Source: Candidatus Zixiibacteriota bacterium
GTDB taxonomy: Bacteria; Zixibacteria; MSB-5A5; WJJR01
Direction: 5' to 3'
Assembly: GCA_016235085.1 (NCBI GenBank)
Contig: JACRMA010000118.1
Span: forward strand, 1 to 43,829
Length of the DNA: 43,829 nt
The notes under the pieces are model-generated. The model did not search any database, was not told the DNA's origin, and worked only from the letters and a program-made list of their open reading frames with translations. The position numbers and the translations under genes are program-made. Of this stretch, positions 35,623-43,414 are shown one piece after another (positions within the stretch are counted from its first letter, which is position 1; each line of letters begins with the position of its first letter).

Positions 35623-36510
35623 TCACAACATCTTCCACGTCAGCCCCACCGCAATCGTCTCTTTGAAGCGGCCGCCTCGCGCGACTTCCTTATCGTAAAG
35701 CCACTGCACGTACAAACCGACGGCAACGTACTTGGCAACCTGAGCCGAAACCATATTCTCCCAGTTGACATCGATCGCCTTCCAGTAATCCTGCTCGGGC
35801 GTCCCTTTCAGTTCCTTGGAACGCGAGTAAAAGAGCGCCTTGAAGGTAGTGAGTTTGGTTTTCCAGACGATCCCCGTCTTGGGAATCTTGTACTTACCGT
35901 CGGTGACCCACTCGATGCCGCCGTCGGTGTTGGTCGTCGAGGTCGTGGCGGGAGATGGCGAACTGGTGTATGTCCGTGTGATTCGCTGACGCAGTCCGAT
36001 ACCGGCACGGGTGAGGAATTCATTGTCACCCTCCTTATGGAGCACCCGCGTCAGGCCGGCCGATTCGGTCAACTCCAAGGGATTGAGATAGAACTTGTGA
36101 TCGGGATTGGACGCGTCTTCAAATTGGGAAATGGCCCGGACAGCAACGTACGGCGGCAGCACCTTCCAATTCAGGTATCGCAGCAGACTTTCAAAATCGA
36201 TCAGATCGGATGACTTGAACGGCTTCTTCCATTTGTTCGTTTCGGCGTCCTGGCTGTGGGTTTGGCCATATGCCAGCCGCAACGCCGAGCGCCAATTCCA
36301 TGACGTCGGGAATTGCCGTTCCAACCCGAGATTGGCGCTGGCAACCCAGGTCACGCTCCCCGCTTCACCGCCCTCCCAATTGTCGGAGTAGCTGTTCTGT
36401 GTCAGATTCAGAATAAAATCCACGGATGGTTTCCAGCCGAGTGAGTCCTGGCCCCACGCCGATACCGCCAACACCAGGACAATCACCAGCGCCAGCGCAG
36501 CACGCTTCAT
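35623..36510 (-). CDS. DUF3078-family outer-membrane beta-barrel protein
   Basis: 295 residues from ATG 36510, with GGGAGGTAG upstream and a signal peptide ending SAWGQ. The N-terminal VDFILNLTQNSYSDNWEGGE is the hallmark of DUF3078, and aromatic alternating strands follow to the end (ETIAVGLTWKML). DUF3078 proteins are predicted outer-membrane barrels of unknown role, common in Bacteroidota and related phyla. The frame extends far upstream to 36810, but that part is repeat DNA. Single gene, repeats on both sides. Confidence 0.88.
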   Translation of the reverse strand: MKRAALALVIVLVLAVSAWGQDSLGWKPSVDFILNLTQNSYSDNWEGGEAGSVTWVASANLGLERQFPTSWNWRSALRLAYGQTHSQDAETNKWKKPFKSSDLIDFESLLRYLNWKVLPPYVAVRAISQFEDASNPDHKFYLNPLELTESAGLTRVLHKEGDNEFLTRAGIGLRQRITRTYTSSPSPATTSTTNTDGGIEWVTDGKYKIPKTGIVWKTKLTTFKALFYSRSKELKGTPEQDYWKAIDVNWENMVSAQVAKYVAVGLYVQWLYDKEVARGGRFKETIAVGLTWKML

Positions 36511-36620
36511 CGCTACCTCCCTCCCCAAGCCGATCATACTCCGGAGCATCTCCCCTCCCATCAAATTTCGCTGCCCCATGGTATGCGATCCCATCAAGCC
36601 AGTCAACTCTGACCTCCATA

Positions 36621-36761
36621 GGTGGCATGGGCATCCTGCCCATGCGGCCTGCCCATGTGAAGGAGGCCGGACAAGAGTGTCCGGCCTCTCGAACTTGCGA
36701 CACTGATGATATTCCATCGGACTCCTGGTGTCATTGGTGGCATGGGCATCCTGCCCATGCG
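36621..36761. repeat. Direct repeats of GGTGGCATGGGCATCCTGCCC flanking a palindrome
   Basis: Two direct copies 115 bases apart, each itself containing the stem GCATGGGCA/TGCCCATGC. Between them lies the inverted repeat GGCCGGACA-AGAG-TGTCCGGCC, whose GACAAGAGTGTC core also appears near 13513. Confidence 0.75.
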
Positions 36762-36776
36762 TGCCCCCCAAACAAA

Positions 36777-36802
36777 GACGCCCCGCAACTTCGCGGGGCG
36801 TC
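36777..36802 (-). terminator. Strong hairpin, GACGCCCCGC stem, T-rich on minus strand
   Basis: A perfect 10-base stem (36777-36786 with 36793-36802) around AACTTC. Read on the minus strand it is followed by TTTGTTTG, so it can terminate leftward transcription. A near-copy lies at 36966-36992. Confidence 0.6.
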
Positions 36803-36850
36803 CACATCATTTTCCGGCATCCGTCACAATGTCATTGCAATGACAGATGT

Positions 36851-36940
36851 GTCGTTGCGAGGCGCGGCTCTTTGCGCCGAAGCACCCCCCCCTTGCACAA
36901 CTGCCGCCGCTCTTCAGAGAACTTCTTCAACACGCCCATC
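36851..36940 (+). repeat. GCAACC repeat, copy C
   Basis: Starts with 34 bases identical to 13842-13875 and continues with similarity to TTCTTCAACACGCC. It is bracketed by the two GACGCCCCGC hairpins. Confidence 0.8.
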
Positions 36941-36965
36941 CGGCCCATGCCGCCCCCCATACAAA

Positions 36966-36992
36966 GACGCCCCGCGAACTTCGCAGGGCGTC
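36966..36992 (-). terminator. Terminator hairpin downstream of the aaRS-like gene
   Basis: An imperfect stem GACGCCC/GGGCGTC with one mismatch and an inner GC pair, followed on the minus strand by TTTGTATG. It lies 27 bases after the stop of the minus-strand aaRS-like gene, the right place for its terminator. Confidence 0.65.
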
Positions 36993-37018
36993 CATATCAA
37001 TTACCGAAACCTGTAATG

Positions 37019-38029
37019 TCAAACTTCAACCAACGCGGCCCCAACCTGCTCTGACACGATCTGAGGTTCTGTGTCGGATTGGTCACTGGTAACCGCCGGC
37101 ACATCCGCACCCACCAAAAATCCCGCACTGCGCCGGATGTCGGTTTCACTCATCAGATATTGCACCACCCGGTCGATCCCGACGCCGAATCCGTAATGCT
37201 CGCCGATGACCGGACCATGCTGTTCCATGTGCTCGAGATAATCGGAGAACTGCGCCAGCCCGAGGCCGCGTTTCTGCAATGTCGCGTACATCCCGGACCG
37301 TTGCAGGCGGTGTTTCAAAATCTCCGACTGGTGAATGCGCACTGCGCCGCCCAGCGACTCGCCCGAAATCGGCAGCAGCAGATCGCACGATTGCACCGTG
37401 GGACGGTCACCATTGCGCGATGGCGAGGGCTTCATGTTGAAGAACTTCTCCAATGTCGGTCGCGGCCCCGTCAGCGGTTGCGGATCGGGATGATGGGTCA
37501 AGAGCACCGGACCGTCTTTGCTCAGCGCGAGCTCTTGCTCGTGGGAGAAATCCTCGCCCCAGTGTTTCGCACCCAGGCCGAGGAAGTCGAGCGCTTCGGC
37601 GTACGAGAGCAACTGCAACCGTGTCGCGATCGGCGACGCACCCCATTCCTGCGACACGTCATCGATCGCGCCAAACAGCGACTTGATCGTGTCGACCAGA
37701 TTGGTGAACCCGCCACGCCCTTCGACTTCGAAGAGCGTGAACTCCCGCAGATGGCGATGATCAATCTCGGCCTCGGCGCGTCCCGATGATCCCATCGTGA
37801 ACGCGCGTGCCGTCTGCGCCAGCGCCATCTCGAGATAAAGCTGTCCGGTCTGTGCGAAGAAAAACTCGCCGGAAACATTGCCGCTTTGCACCGCCCACAG
37901 CGTGTCGACATTCTCGCACGCGCCGGTAGCGGTGACAATGCGTGGCGTGGGCACAAACTGAACCTGATTCGTCTCCGCCCAACGCCACAGAGACTTCAGG
38001 ACACGATCGTAGATCTGAAACTTGTTCAT
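37019..38029 (-). CDS. Stand-alone class II aaRS catalytic domain, AsnRS/AspRS-like
   Basis: 336 residues from ATG 38029, with GGGAGG seven bases upstream. All core parts of the AsnRS/AspRS catalytic domain are present: a motif 2-like GRAEAEIDHRHLREFTLFEVE (83-103), a GEDFSHEQE segment near 158, CDLLLPISGESLGGAVR near 215 and motif 3 GFGVGIDR (280-287). The N-terminal OB-fold that binds the anticodon is absent; the protein begins directly with the catalytic part. Such truncated paralogues include the archaeal asparagine synthetase related to AsnRS, so asparagine synthesis or aminoacylation of a non-tRNA target are possible. A normal tRNA-charging role is less likely. Confidence 0.8.
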   Translation of the reverse strand: MNKFQIYDRVLKSLWRWAETNQVQFVPTPRIVTATGACENVDTLWAVQSGNVSGEFFFAQTGQLYLEMALAQTARAFTMGSSGRAEAEIDHRHLREFTLFEVEGRGGFTNLVDTIKSLFGAIDDVSQEWGASPIATRLQLLSYAEALDFLGLGAKHWGEDFSHEQELALSKDGPVLLTHHPDPQPLTGPRPTLEKFFNMKPSPSRNGDRPTVQSCDLLLPISGESLGGAVRIHQSEILKHRLQRSGMYATLQKRGLGLAQFSDYLEHMEQHGPVIGEHYGFGVGIDRVVQYLMSETDIRRSAGFLVGADVPAVTSDQSDTEPQIVSEQVGAALVEV

Positions 38030-38611
38030 GAAAACCTCCCGTTGCAAAGCCCCCGGCGTCTCAGCACCAAGGGACGGGTTGATGGTTGAGGACCGCGAAT
38101 CGCAGCCCCTATCGGGGGTGATAAGAACGAAATCTCGCACCCGGAGTCAAGTCCAATCGAGGTAAGGCGAAGGAGGCGATGACGGTAGAACCTGACAAAC
38201 GGATTGACAAGTCTACTGGATTCTGCGAGATTGCATCGGGTTGTAGTAGTTCACAAAGGGAGCGTGACCTGAGGCGGAGGAAGCGCGAATTCATGAGGCA
38301 AACATGAAGGATTTCCGCTGCGGCGTGCAGCGGGAGCGTTCTGCGGTGGCGCTACTCTGGCAACCACATAATCCGTCAGTTACTTGCAATGGGCGCGACC
38401 GCGGCCACCATCGTTAACCGTGTTGCGGAGTACGGACCGTCAGAAGATTGGATTCGAAAACAGGTAGACCGCTTCAATCGTCCCGGGCGGCCCACGACGT
38501 CGCGGGAATGATGCGTAATGACCGGATGTAGGCAGGGACGTACTCGACGATCACGCGGCGCGGCCATTGCAAGCGGCATGAGTGTTAGCCAAGCGAAAAC
38601 GAGGAGAAAGA
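38030..38611. other. Intergenic region before the DUF5343 gene
   Basis: 582 bases between divergent genes. It holds the leader of the aaRS-like gene, a hairpin CCGCTGC/GCAGCGG (38315-38333) and the GAGGAG ribosome-binding site at 38601-38606. A 40-codon open frame near 38389 has no recognisable product. The region marks the change to sequence with more A+T-ending codons. Confidence 0.4.
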
Positions 38612-39259
38612 ATGAGCCTACCCGACAGTTACACCCAGAAGCCTGGAGCAATCGCCGCGTACTTTGATGCTGTACTCGACGCACAACCTCCAGACAGATT
38701 CTCGATCAGGTTCCTTGAGAACCTCGGATTTACGAGCACCAACGACCGCCTATTTCTTAGCATTCTGAAGGATCTAGGATTCCTGAATGTCGACGGCGTC
38801 CCCCAGCAACGGTACTACGAATTCATGGACAGGACGCGATCCCGGATCGTGCTCGCCGAGGGAATTCGCGACGCATACAGTGATTTATTCGCCGTTAACA
38901 CCAAGGCGAATGAGCTGACTCCGAGTGACGTGAAGAACAAGTTGCGAACTCTTTATGCTGGCAAGAAGACTAACAATGTGATCGATCGGATCGCAATGAC
39001 CTTCTCGGCCTTATGCGAGTACGCGGACTTCTCAAAGCCAGCCTCGGCAAAACCGCCAACAGAAGACACGAAGACCGAGACGACACCTGAGTCGCCGCAG
39101 AAGAAACTGGAAAGAGCCATCAAGGATGTGCCACAGACTGTTTCCCTCGACTCCCTCCAATACCACATCAACATAGTCCTCCCCGAGACTAGGGATCAAG
39201 GCGTCTACGACGCAATCTTTCGCTCGCTCCGGGAGCATTTAGGGACGCGTCATGAATGA
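38612..39259 (+). CDS. DUF5343-domain protein
   Basis: 215 residues from ATG 38612, set by GAGGAG five bases upstream. Residues 1-130 match the DUF5343 pattern: LPDSYTQKPGAIAAYFDAVLDAQPPDRFSIRFLENLGF with the STNDRLFLSILKDLGFL continuation, YYEFMD and LAEGIRDAYSDLFAVN. It probably has a winged-helix-like fold. A linker rich in Thr, Pro and Glu (about 148-170) leads to a C-terminal helix-strand module (SLQYHINIVLPE) resembling the DUF5343-linked oligomerisation part. It overlaps the HEPN gene by eight bases. DUF5343 proteins are often seen near defence genes; the function is not established. Confidence 0.82.
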   Translation: MSLPDSYTQKPGAIAAYFDAVLDAQPPDRFSIRFLENLGFTSTNDRLFLSILKDLGFLNVDGVPQQRYYEFMDRTRSRIVLAEGIRDAYSDLFAVNTKANELTPSDVKNKLRTLYAGKKTNNVIDRIAMTFSALCEYADFSKPASAKPPTEDTKTETTPESPQKKLERAIKDVPQTVSLDSLQYHINIVLPETRDQGVYDAIFRSLREHLGTRHE

Positions 39260-39821
39260 CTTGTATTCTTTCATCTATCGCGGTGTACTCAGTGAGGAGG
39301 CTCTAGACAAGGTTGGACGGCATCGGCGCAGGCACTTCGGCGCGGAAGAAGCTCGCGAGATGCACAAGTCCTTGTGCTATGACCTGCTTGAACCGGAAGC
39401 CCTTGCGGACGCTCAGCGAATGAGCGCCGTATACGTCGCAATACATGCCTTCGAGAACATCGTGCGCCACCTTGTGGTAAAAGCAATGGCAGATCACCAT
39501 GGTGAAGACTGGTGGCTCAAGGTTCCCGACCGCATCCGCAAGACGGTGGCCACAAGGATGTCAGAGGATGCGAAATTCAGATGGCACGGTGCTCGCGGAA
39601 CCTCTGAAATGAACTACTGCGACTTCAGTGACCTCTCCTCGATAGTAGTCACCAACTGGGTCGCCTTTGAAGACATACTGGCAAATCTGGAATGGGCGAA
39701 AGCCGTCCTGTCCACGCTCGAGAAGTCTCGGAACACGACGATGCATGGCGGTATTCTTGTGAAGGAAGATGTCGAACGGATCGGTATGAACATTAGAGAT
39801 TGGATTCGACAGACGGGATGA
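39252..39821 (+). CDS. HEPN-domain protein (Swt1-like)
   Basis: 189 residues, ATG overlapping the DUF5343 stop by eight bases. The first half has helices with AIHAFENIVRHLVVKAM, like the Swt1-type HEPN group. The late motif KSRNTTMHGG gives Arg160-x4-His165, the HEPN Rx4-6H ribonuclease site. HEPN proteins cut RNA in toxin-antitoxin and abortive-infection systems or act as helical partners. Coupling to the DUF5343 protein suggests a two-protein unit in which one holds the other in check. Nuclease activity is inferred from the motif. Confidence 0.8.
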   Translation: MNDLYSFIYRGVLSEEALDKVGRHRRRHFGAEEAREMHKSLCYDLLEPEALADAQRMSAVYVAIHAFENIVRHLVVKAMADHHGEDWWLKVPDRIRKTVATRMSEDAKFRWHGARGTSEMNYCDFSDLSSIVVTNWVAFEDILANLEWAKAVLSTLEKSRNTTMHGGILVKEDVERIGMNIRDWIRQTG

Positions 39822-40046
39822 CGAGCCCAGTCGACTACCGGACGCCCGGGCCACGCGTTGAGCGTGCCGATTCATCGTCCCGCGGGCGAGGCAAATGTGG
39901 CGTTCTTGATCGCGGGGCAACGCGACGGAGTGGCGTGCTTCATGGTTCGGAGCAAGTACCCAGGTATATGACAAGCCTAAGTACACCAGCCACGCATTGA
40001 TGTTCGAGCAAGTCGTGGCGAAGGGTGAGGAGCCGACGGGGATCAA

Positions 40047-40700
40047 ATGGGAATACTCGACACGTTTGGAATCAGCGCAGAAGACGTCAGTAAAGCATGG
40101 CACCTTCTCAAGAGGTCACGCTATCTTCCTCTCTCGCTCCCACAACGAGTCCTCGGTCTCCGACGCGCTGCGCGAGCTGCCCGTAGCGACCTGCTGACTG
40201 AGTACCTAGTCCACGAGTTTCCCGAAGCCCCGTTTCTCCAAGTCAACGGTTCCACGTACCCAGTCGCGGTATTCCGTCCATCCGAGCCAAAGCGTCTGCA
40301 ACCGGATCAGAACTCCATCATCCATCTCGATGAGAATTGGCATCCGAGAAGCCCGGTATGCGGAAGGCCTTTCTACTGGCTTCAACGTTCGGAGATTGGA
40401 GACGAAAACCGGGAGACCTTCGTCATGAAATCCCTTGAAAAGAACCCAGTCTCCCTCACTTGCGGAGTCGCGGACTTCTTCTCCTGCCTCAAGAGTGGGC
40501 AGGCCCTTGAATGGGAAATCCATCAGGCAGTTGCAAAGGCAGCTGCCAAGCGGCATTCCGCTATTGCCGATGTTAAGAGGCGGCTTCCTCTTCGTAACGC
40601 GCTCCTCAGACGAGTGTCCGACCCGCTAACAGACGGGGAGGGACGTCTGGCGGCCGTCGGCGTGTCAGTGCTGCTTGCGTACGCGGATGAAATACGTTGA
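40047..40700 (+). CDS. Hypothetical protein in the DUF5343/HEPN island
   Basis: 217 residues from ATG 40047 with GGGGA four bases upstream. I do not recognise it. It seems to be a soluble alpha/beta protein; the N-terminal 60 residues are helical and rich in Arg (QRVLGLRRAARAARSDLL), followed by a beta region (PFLQVNGSTYPVAVFRPSEP) and a helical C-terminus with SLTCGVADFFSCLKSG. No signal peptide or membrane segment. It lies 225 bases after the HEPN gene and overlaps the next gene by 14 bases. Confidence 0.6.
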   Translation: MGILDTFGISAEDVSKAWHLLKRSRYLPLSLPQRVLGLRRAARAARSDLLTEYLVHEFPEAPFLQVNGSTYPVAVFRPSEPKRLQPDQNSIIHLDENWHPRSPVCGRPFYWLQRSEIGDENRETFVMKSLEKNPVSLTCGVADFFSCLKSGQALEWEIHQAVAKAAAKRHSAIADVKRRLPLRNALLRRVSDPLTDGEGRLAAVGVSVLLAYADEIR

Positions 40701-41142
40701 GGAGCTATTTGATGTGCCCGACCCGCAAGACCGGCGTAGCAATCCCAAGTGGTTCTATGACATGGCAGCCGTGCAGGAGTTACGCAAGATGGTCTCCAAC
40801 GACAGCGTACAGCTTTGGTTCACAGGGATTGCCGTGAACATGTGTAGTCTTCGCCCGGAGATCCTATTATTGCTGCACGTCAAAGACGCGTCGTGGCTTG
40901 CGAGACACGAGACCGGTGAGGCGGGTGCGCAAGCGTTCAGGTTTAGTAAGGAGATCGCAATATCCGGCGAAGCGGTCGGGAAACTTGTCCTTAGGCCGGC
41001 TCTTCACGGCACAGCAGGCGATATGTTCCAAGAGCTACAGTTCTTTCCCGATAACACAGTTCCGGTAGGGGCAGCTGGTATCCACCTTGGCATCGAGGCT
41101 TTGAACTCCATTCTGCTTCCGCCGCAAGCCCCGCAGCCCTAG
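40687..41142 (+). CDS. Hypothetical protein in the DUF5343/HEPN island
   Basis: About 151 residues from ATG 40687, overlapping the previous gene's stop (ATG 40675 adds four residues and is also possible). The family is not recognised. The sequence alternates hydrophobic strands (SVQLWFTGIAVNMCS, EILLLLHVKDASWL) with short helices, like a small alpha/beta domain. There is no membrane helix or known motif. Tight coupling to the preceding gene suggests the two proteins act together. Confidence 0.6.
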   Translation: MKYVEELFDVPDPQDRRSNPKWFYDMAAVQELRKMVSNDSVQLWFTGIAVNMCSLRPEILLLLHVKDASWLARHETGEAGAQAFRFSKEIAISGEAVGKLVLRPALHGTAGDMFQELQFFPDNTVPVGAAGIHLGIEALNSILLPPQAPQP

Positions 41143-41453
41143 GGCGAATATCCCTCACCGGTGTAACAGGGCGAAAGCAAATCGGCCCGCCAGGTGCCTC
41201 GCAGCTCTGCTGCGGGATGACTCAACAGGGAATCAAGCATCCCAAGCAGGAAGCTAGAGTGTGGGAATCGGGTCTTGGGTGACTTGCCAGGGTGCCCCGC
41301 AGCTCTAGGTCGTGTTGAAAAACCCCTTGCACCAGACGCGGCGTTCGAGTTTTTGGCAGTATGCAAACGTGACGCGCCTCCACCACAATGACAATGCTGG
41401 AGCAAATCGTTTCGTCGATTGGTTGTCTGTAAGGATTTGGAGGGCTGTCGAAA
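41143..41453. repeat. Gap with two GCCAGGGTGCCNCGCAGCTC repeats
   Basis: 311 bases between the island and the methyltransferase gene. Two repeat copies, CGCCAGGTGCCTCGCAGCTCTGCTGCGGGA (41188-41217) and TGCCAGGGTGCCCCGCAGCTCTAGG (41285-41310), contain a GCAGCTCTGCTGC stem. A GTTGAAAAACCCC stretch near 41313 recalls the ends of the repeats near 13711. The GGAGGG ribosome-binding site of the next gene ends the region. Confidence 0.65.
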
Positions 41454-42140
41454 GTGCCGAACCTTACGCTTGAAAGAGCGTTCCAGTCACTGAAGCCAGC
41501 GGCCGTGCTGGATGTCGGCTGCGGCTGTGGTGGCCATTCCACGCGTACACTGCTTGAGCTTTGTGACCGGGTGGTTGCGATCGACGTCGCTCCCCGCCTG
41601 GCCCGATGGCACGAAATCGCTCAATCCTCGAAGGCGAGATTCTCTTGCATGGACGCCCTGGCTCTCGGCTTTCCCCGTGATGCCTTTCCACTCGTGGTCG
41701 AATCTGCCGCCCTGCACCATATCGCCCGATGGCCCGAGGTGCTCACAGAGATGCTCCGGGTCTCTTCAGATTCCATTCTCCTCCAGGAGCCTCTCGATGA
41801 TCTGCGATCCGCGGCCAAGCAGAGAACCTTCGAAGCCCAGGGCCTCTTCCTTTCGCTGCAGGCAGAGGTCGGCGTCCCCCACTACCTGCACTTGACGCGT
41901 GATGCGATCCTGTTGGCACTCGAAGGGCAGGCGGTCATTGTTGAGACACGACTGGAGACCAGTGATGCTCCGGTTTCCTTCGATGAGTTCTTCGAGTCGT
42001 TCGACGTCTTCGCCTCCCAGAGTGGCCGGAAGGAATACTGGCTCGACAAGCTTCAGACCATGAGATCGAAATTCGCTGGCGCACCACTGTGTGAAGACGA
42101 TACCCTGACTATGTGGGCCACCAAGCGTACGACCCGTTGA
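41454..42140 (+). CDS. Class I SAM-dependent methyltransferase
   Basis: 228 residues from GTG 41454, with GGAGGG ten bases upstream. The SAM-binding strand VLDVGCGCGGHSTRTLLEL, the acidic end of strand 2 (VVAIDVAPRLARWHEIA) and the motif FPLVVESAALHHIARWPEVLTEMLRV make a typical Methyltransf_11/25 domain. The substrate is unknown: small molecule or lipid substrates are likely for this size. The gene is bracketed by GCCAGGGTGCC repeats (41285 and 42174), which may mean it was inserted as a unit. Confidence 0.85.
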   Translation: MPNLTLERAFQSLKPAAVLDVGCGCGGHSTRTLLELCDRVVAIDVAPRLARWHEIAQSSKARFSCMDALALGFPRDAFPLVVESAALHHIARWPEVLTEMLRVSSDSILLQEPLDDLRSAAKQRTFEAQGLFLSLQAEVGVPHYLHLTRDAILLALEGQAVIVETRLETSDAPVSFDEFFESFDVFASQSGRKEYWLDKLQTMRSKFAGAPLCEDDTLTMWATKRTTR

Positions 42141-42173
42141 GCACTTTGACCTGCTCAGCCCGGATACCCGTCC

Positions 42174-42205
42174 CGCCAGGGTGCCGCACAGCTTGCTGTG
42201 CGATC
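42174..42205 (+). repeat. GCCAGGGTGCCGCACAGCTTGCTGTGCGATC repeat
   Basis: Third copy of the GCCAGGGTGCC family, here with the perfect stem CGCACAGC/GCTGTGCG around TT. It follows the methyltransferase gene and could also serve as its terminator, though no T-run follows. Confidence 0.7.
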
Positions 42206-42403
42206 GTTCGGAGGTACAAGACGAGAGCGCCCGGTCTTGACATCTTGGCACAAATCCGATAAATTTCAGTCAGAATTCCGGGGTCACATTCGCAGTCCCC
42301 TGATTCCGGAATGACCGTTCCGTATCGAGGCCACTCGTTCCGGACTCATGCAAGCCCGAAATGGAAAGCCTCGGCAGATCCGCTACGAATTAGGAGGATC
42401 CAG

Positions 42404-43414
42404 ATGGGCAAGAACTTCGCGTCCGTTGTTCTCATCGCCGTACTCAGCCTTGCCGTCGCACAATTCGCGGCCGCCGGCGCACCAACGGCCATGACCGTGC
42501 AAGGCAAGCTCACCAATTCCGCCGGCAACCCCGTCGCGCCCGGCGCGAAATCGTTCACATTCAAGATCTACGACGCTCAGGCAGGCGGGACAGATGTCTG
42601 GCCCGCCGGAGCAGGCGAAACGCAGCCGGTGACCACTGACGCCAACGGCCTCTGGACCGCGCAACTCGGCGCGCTGGTTCCCTTGACCAGTTCCGTGTTC
42701 GCCGGTACCGAACGGTGGCTGGAAGTCACGGTCAACGACGGGGTCAATCCACCCGAGACCCTCCCACGGATCAAGCTCAACACGAATCCGTACAGTTTCC
42801 GCACCAGCACCGAGGAGCCAGGGGTGGCAAGCAACGACCGCCACGCGGAGTTGATCCTCACCGGCGGCATCGATGTCCTCACCTCGCGGTCACTGACCGC
42901 GCCGTCCGACGGGTACATCCTGGCCATCGCAACCGGCGAGGTCTACATCGTGCACACCAACGCCGTAAACAGCCTCGGCCTGTTCGGACTCGCCGACAGT
43001 CCCGCCGCAATCGTCACCGTCCAGAATCAGACGCAGATGCCCGGAGCCGCACCCACCGGCACCTACAAGATCGCGCTCGCCGCCGCGACCATCCTGACGG
43101 TTTCCGCCGGGACGCACACCATCTATCTGCTCGGCCAGGAAGTCACCGGCAATCTGCGCGTGAACGATCTGGAACTGTCCCTCCTGTTCGTGCCAACCGC
43201 CTACGGCACGGTTGATCCCCCCGCGATTTCGAGTGGCAATGAATATGACGGGAACACCATCCCCGGTTCTGCGGCCGCACCGGTCCAGATCGAGTCAATC
43301 AGCAACTCGACGATCCAACAGGAGTTGGAAGCGCTAAGAGCCCAGCTCAATGCCCTGAAGGCACAAGTTGAAGCGGAAAGGAATCCGGCCACCGATGCGG
43401 CCGGAGACGAATAA
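42404..43414 (+). CDS. Secreted protein with repeat-type N-terminal domain and C-terminal coiled coil
   Basis: 336 residues from ATG 42404, with AGGAGG seven bases upstream and a signal peptide ending FAAAGAP. The first 120 residues (MTVQGKLTNSAGNPV, FKIYDAQAGGT, TERWLEVTVNDG, PRIKLNTNPYSFR) match a beta domain that recurs at the start of many secreted proteins in uncultured FCB-type bacteria and resembles parts of phage-tail-like proteins. The middle (residues 130-290) looks like a beta-sandwich. The end, STIQQELEALRAQLNALKAQVEAER, is a coiled coil, so the protein may be trimeric. Function unknown; probably surface or secreted. Confidence 0.78.
   Translation: MGKNFASVVLIAVLSLAVAQFAAAGAPTAMTVQGKLTNSAGNPVAPGAKSFTFKIYDAQAGGTDVWPAGAGETQPVTTDANGLWTAQLGALVPLTSSVFAGTERWLEVTVNDGVNPPETLPRIKLNTNPYSFRTSTEEPGVASNDRHAELILTGGIDVLTSRSLTAPSDGYILAIATGEVYIVHTNAVNSLGLFGLADSPAAIVTVQNQTQMPGAAPTGTYKIALAAATILTVSAGTHTIYLLGQEVTGNLRVNDLELSLLFVPTAYGTVDPPAISSGNEYDGNTIPGSAAAPVQIESISNSTIQQELEALRAQLNALKAQVEAERNPATDAAGDE

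Larger units (their letters stand above)
36511..37018. other. Repeat-rich gap between the DUF3078 and aaRS-like genes
   Basis: 508 bases without a gene. It contains two copies of GGTGGCATGGGCATCCTGCCCATGCG (36621-36646, 36736-36761), a GGCCGGACAAGAGTGTCCGGCC palindrome near 36667, two GACGCCCCGC hairpins and copy C of the GCAACC repeat. The apparent open frame on the minus strand is an artefact of these repeats. Confidence 0.75.

Noticed and set aside
34939-36213. 424-codon plus-strand frame
   Set aside because: It spans mscL, a repeat and part of the DUF3078 gene on the opposite strand and has no recognisable domain.
38389-38511. 40-codon frame before the DUF5343 gene
   Set aside because: No ribosome-binding site and no homology pattern; too short to support.
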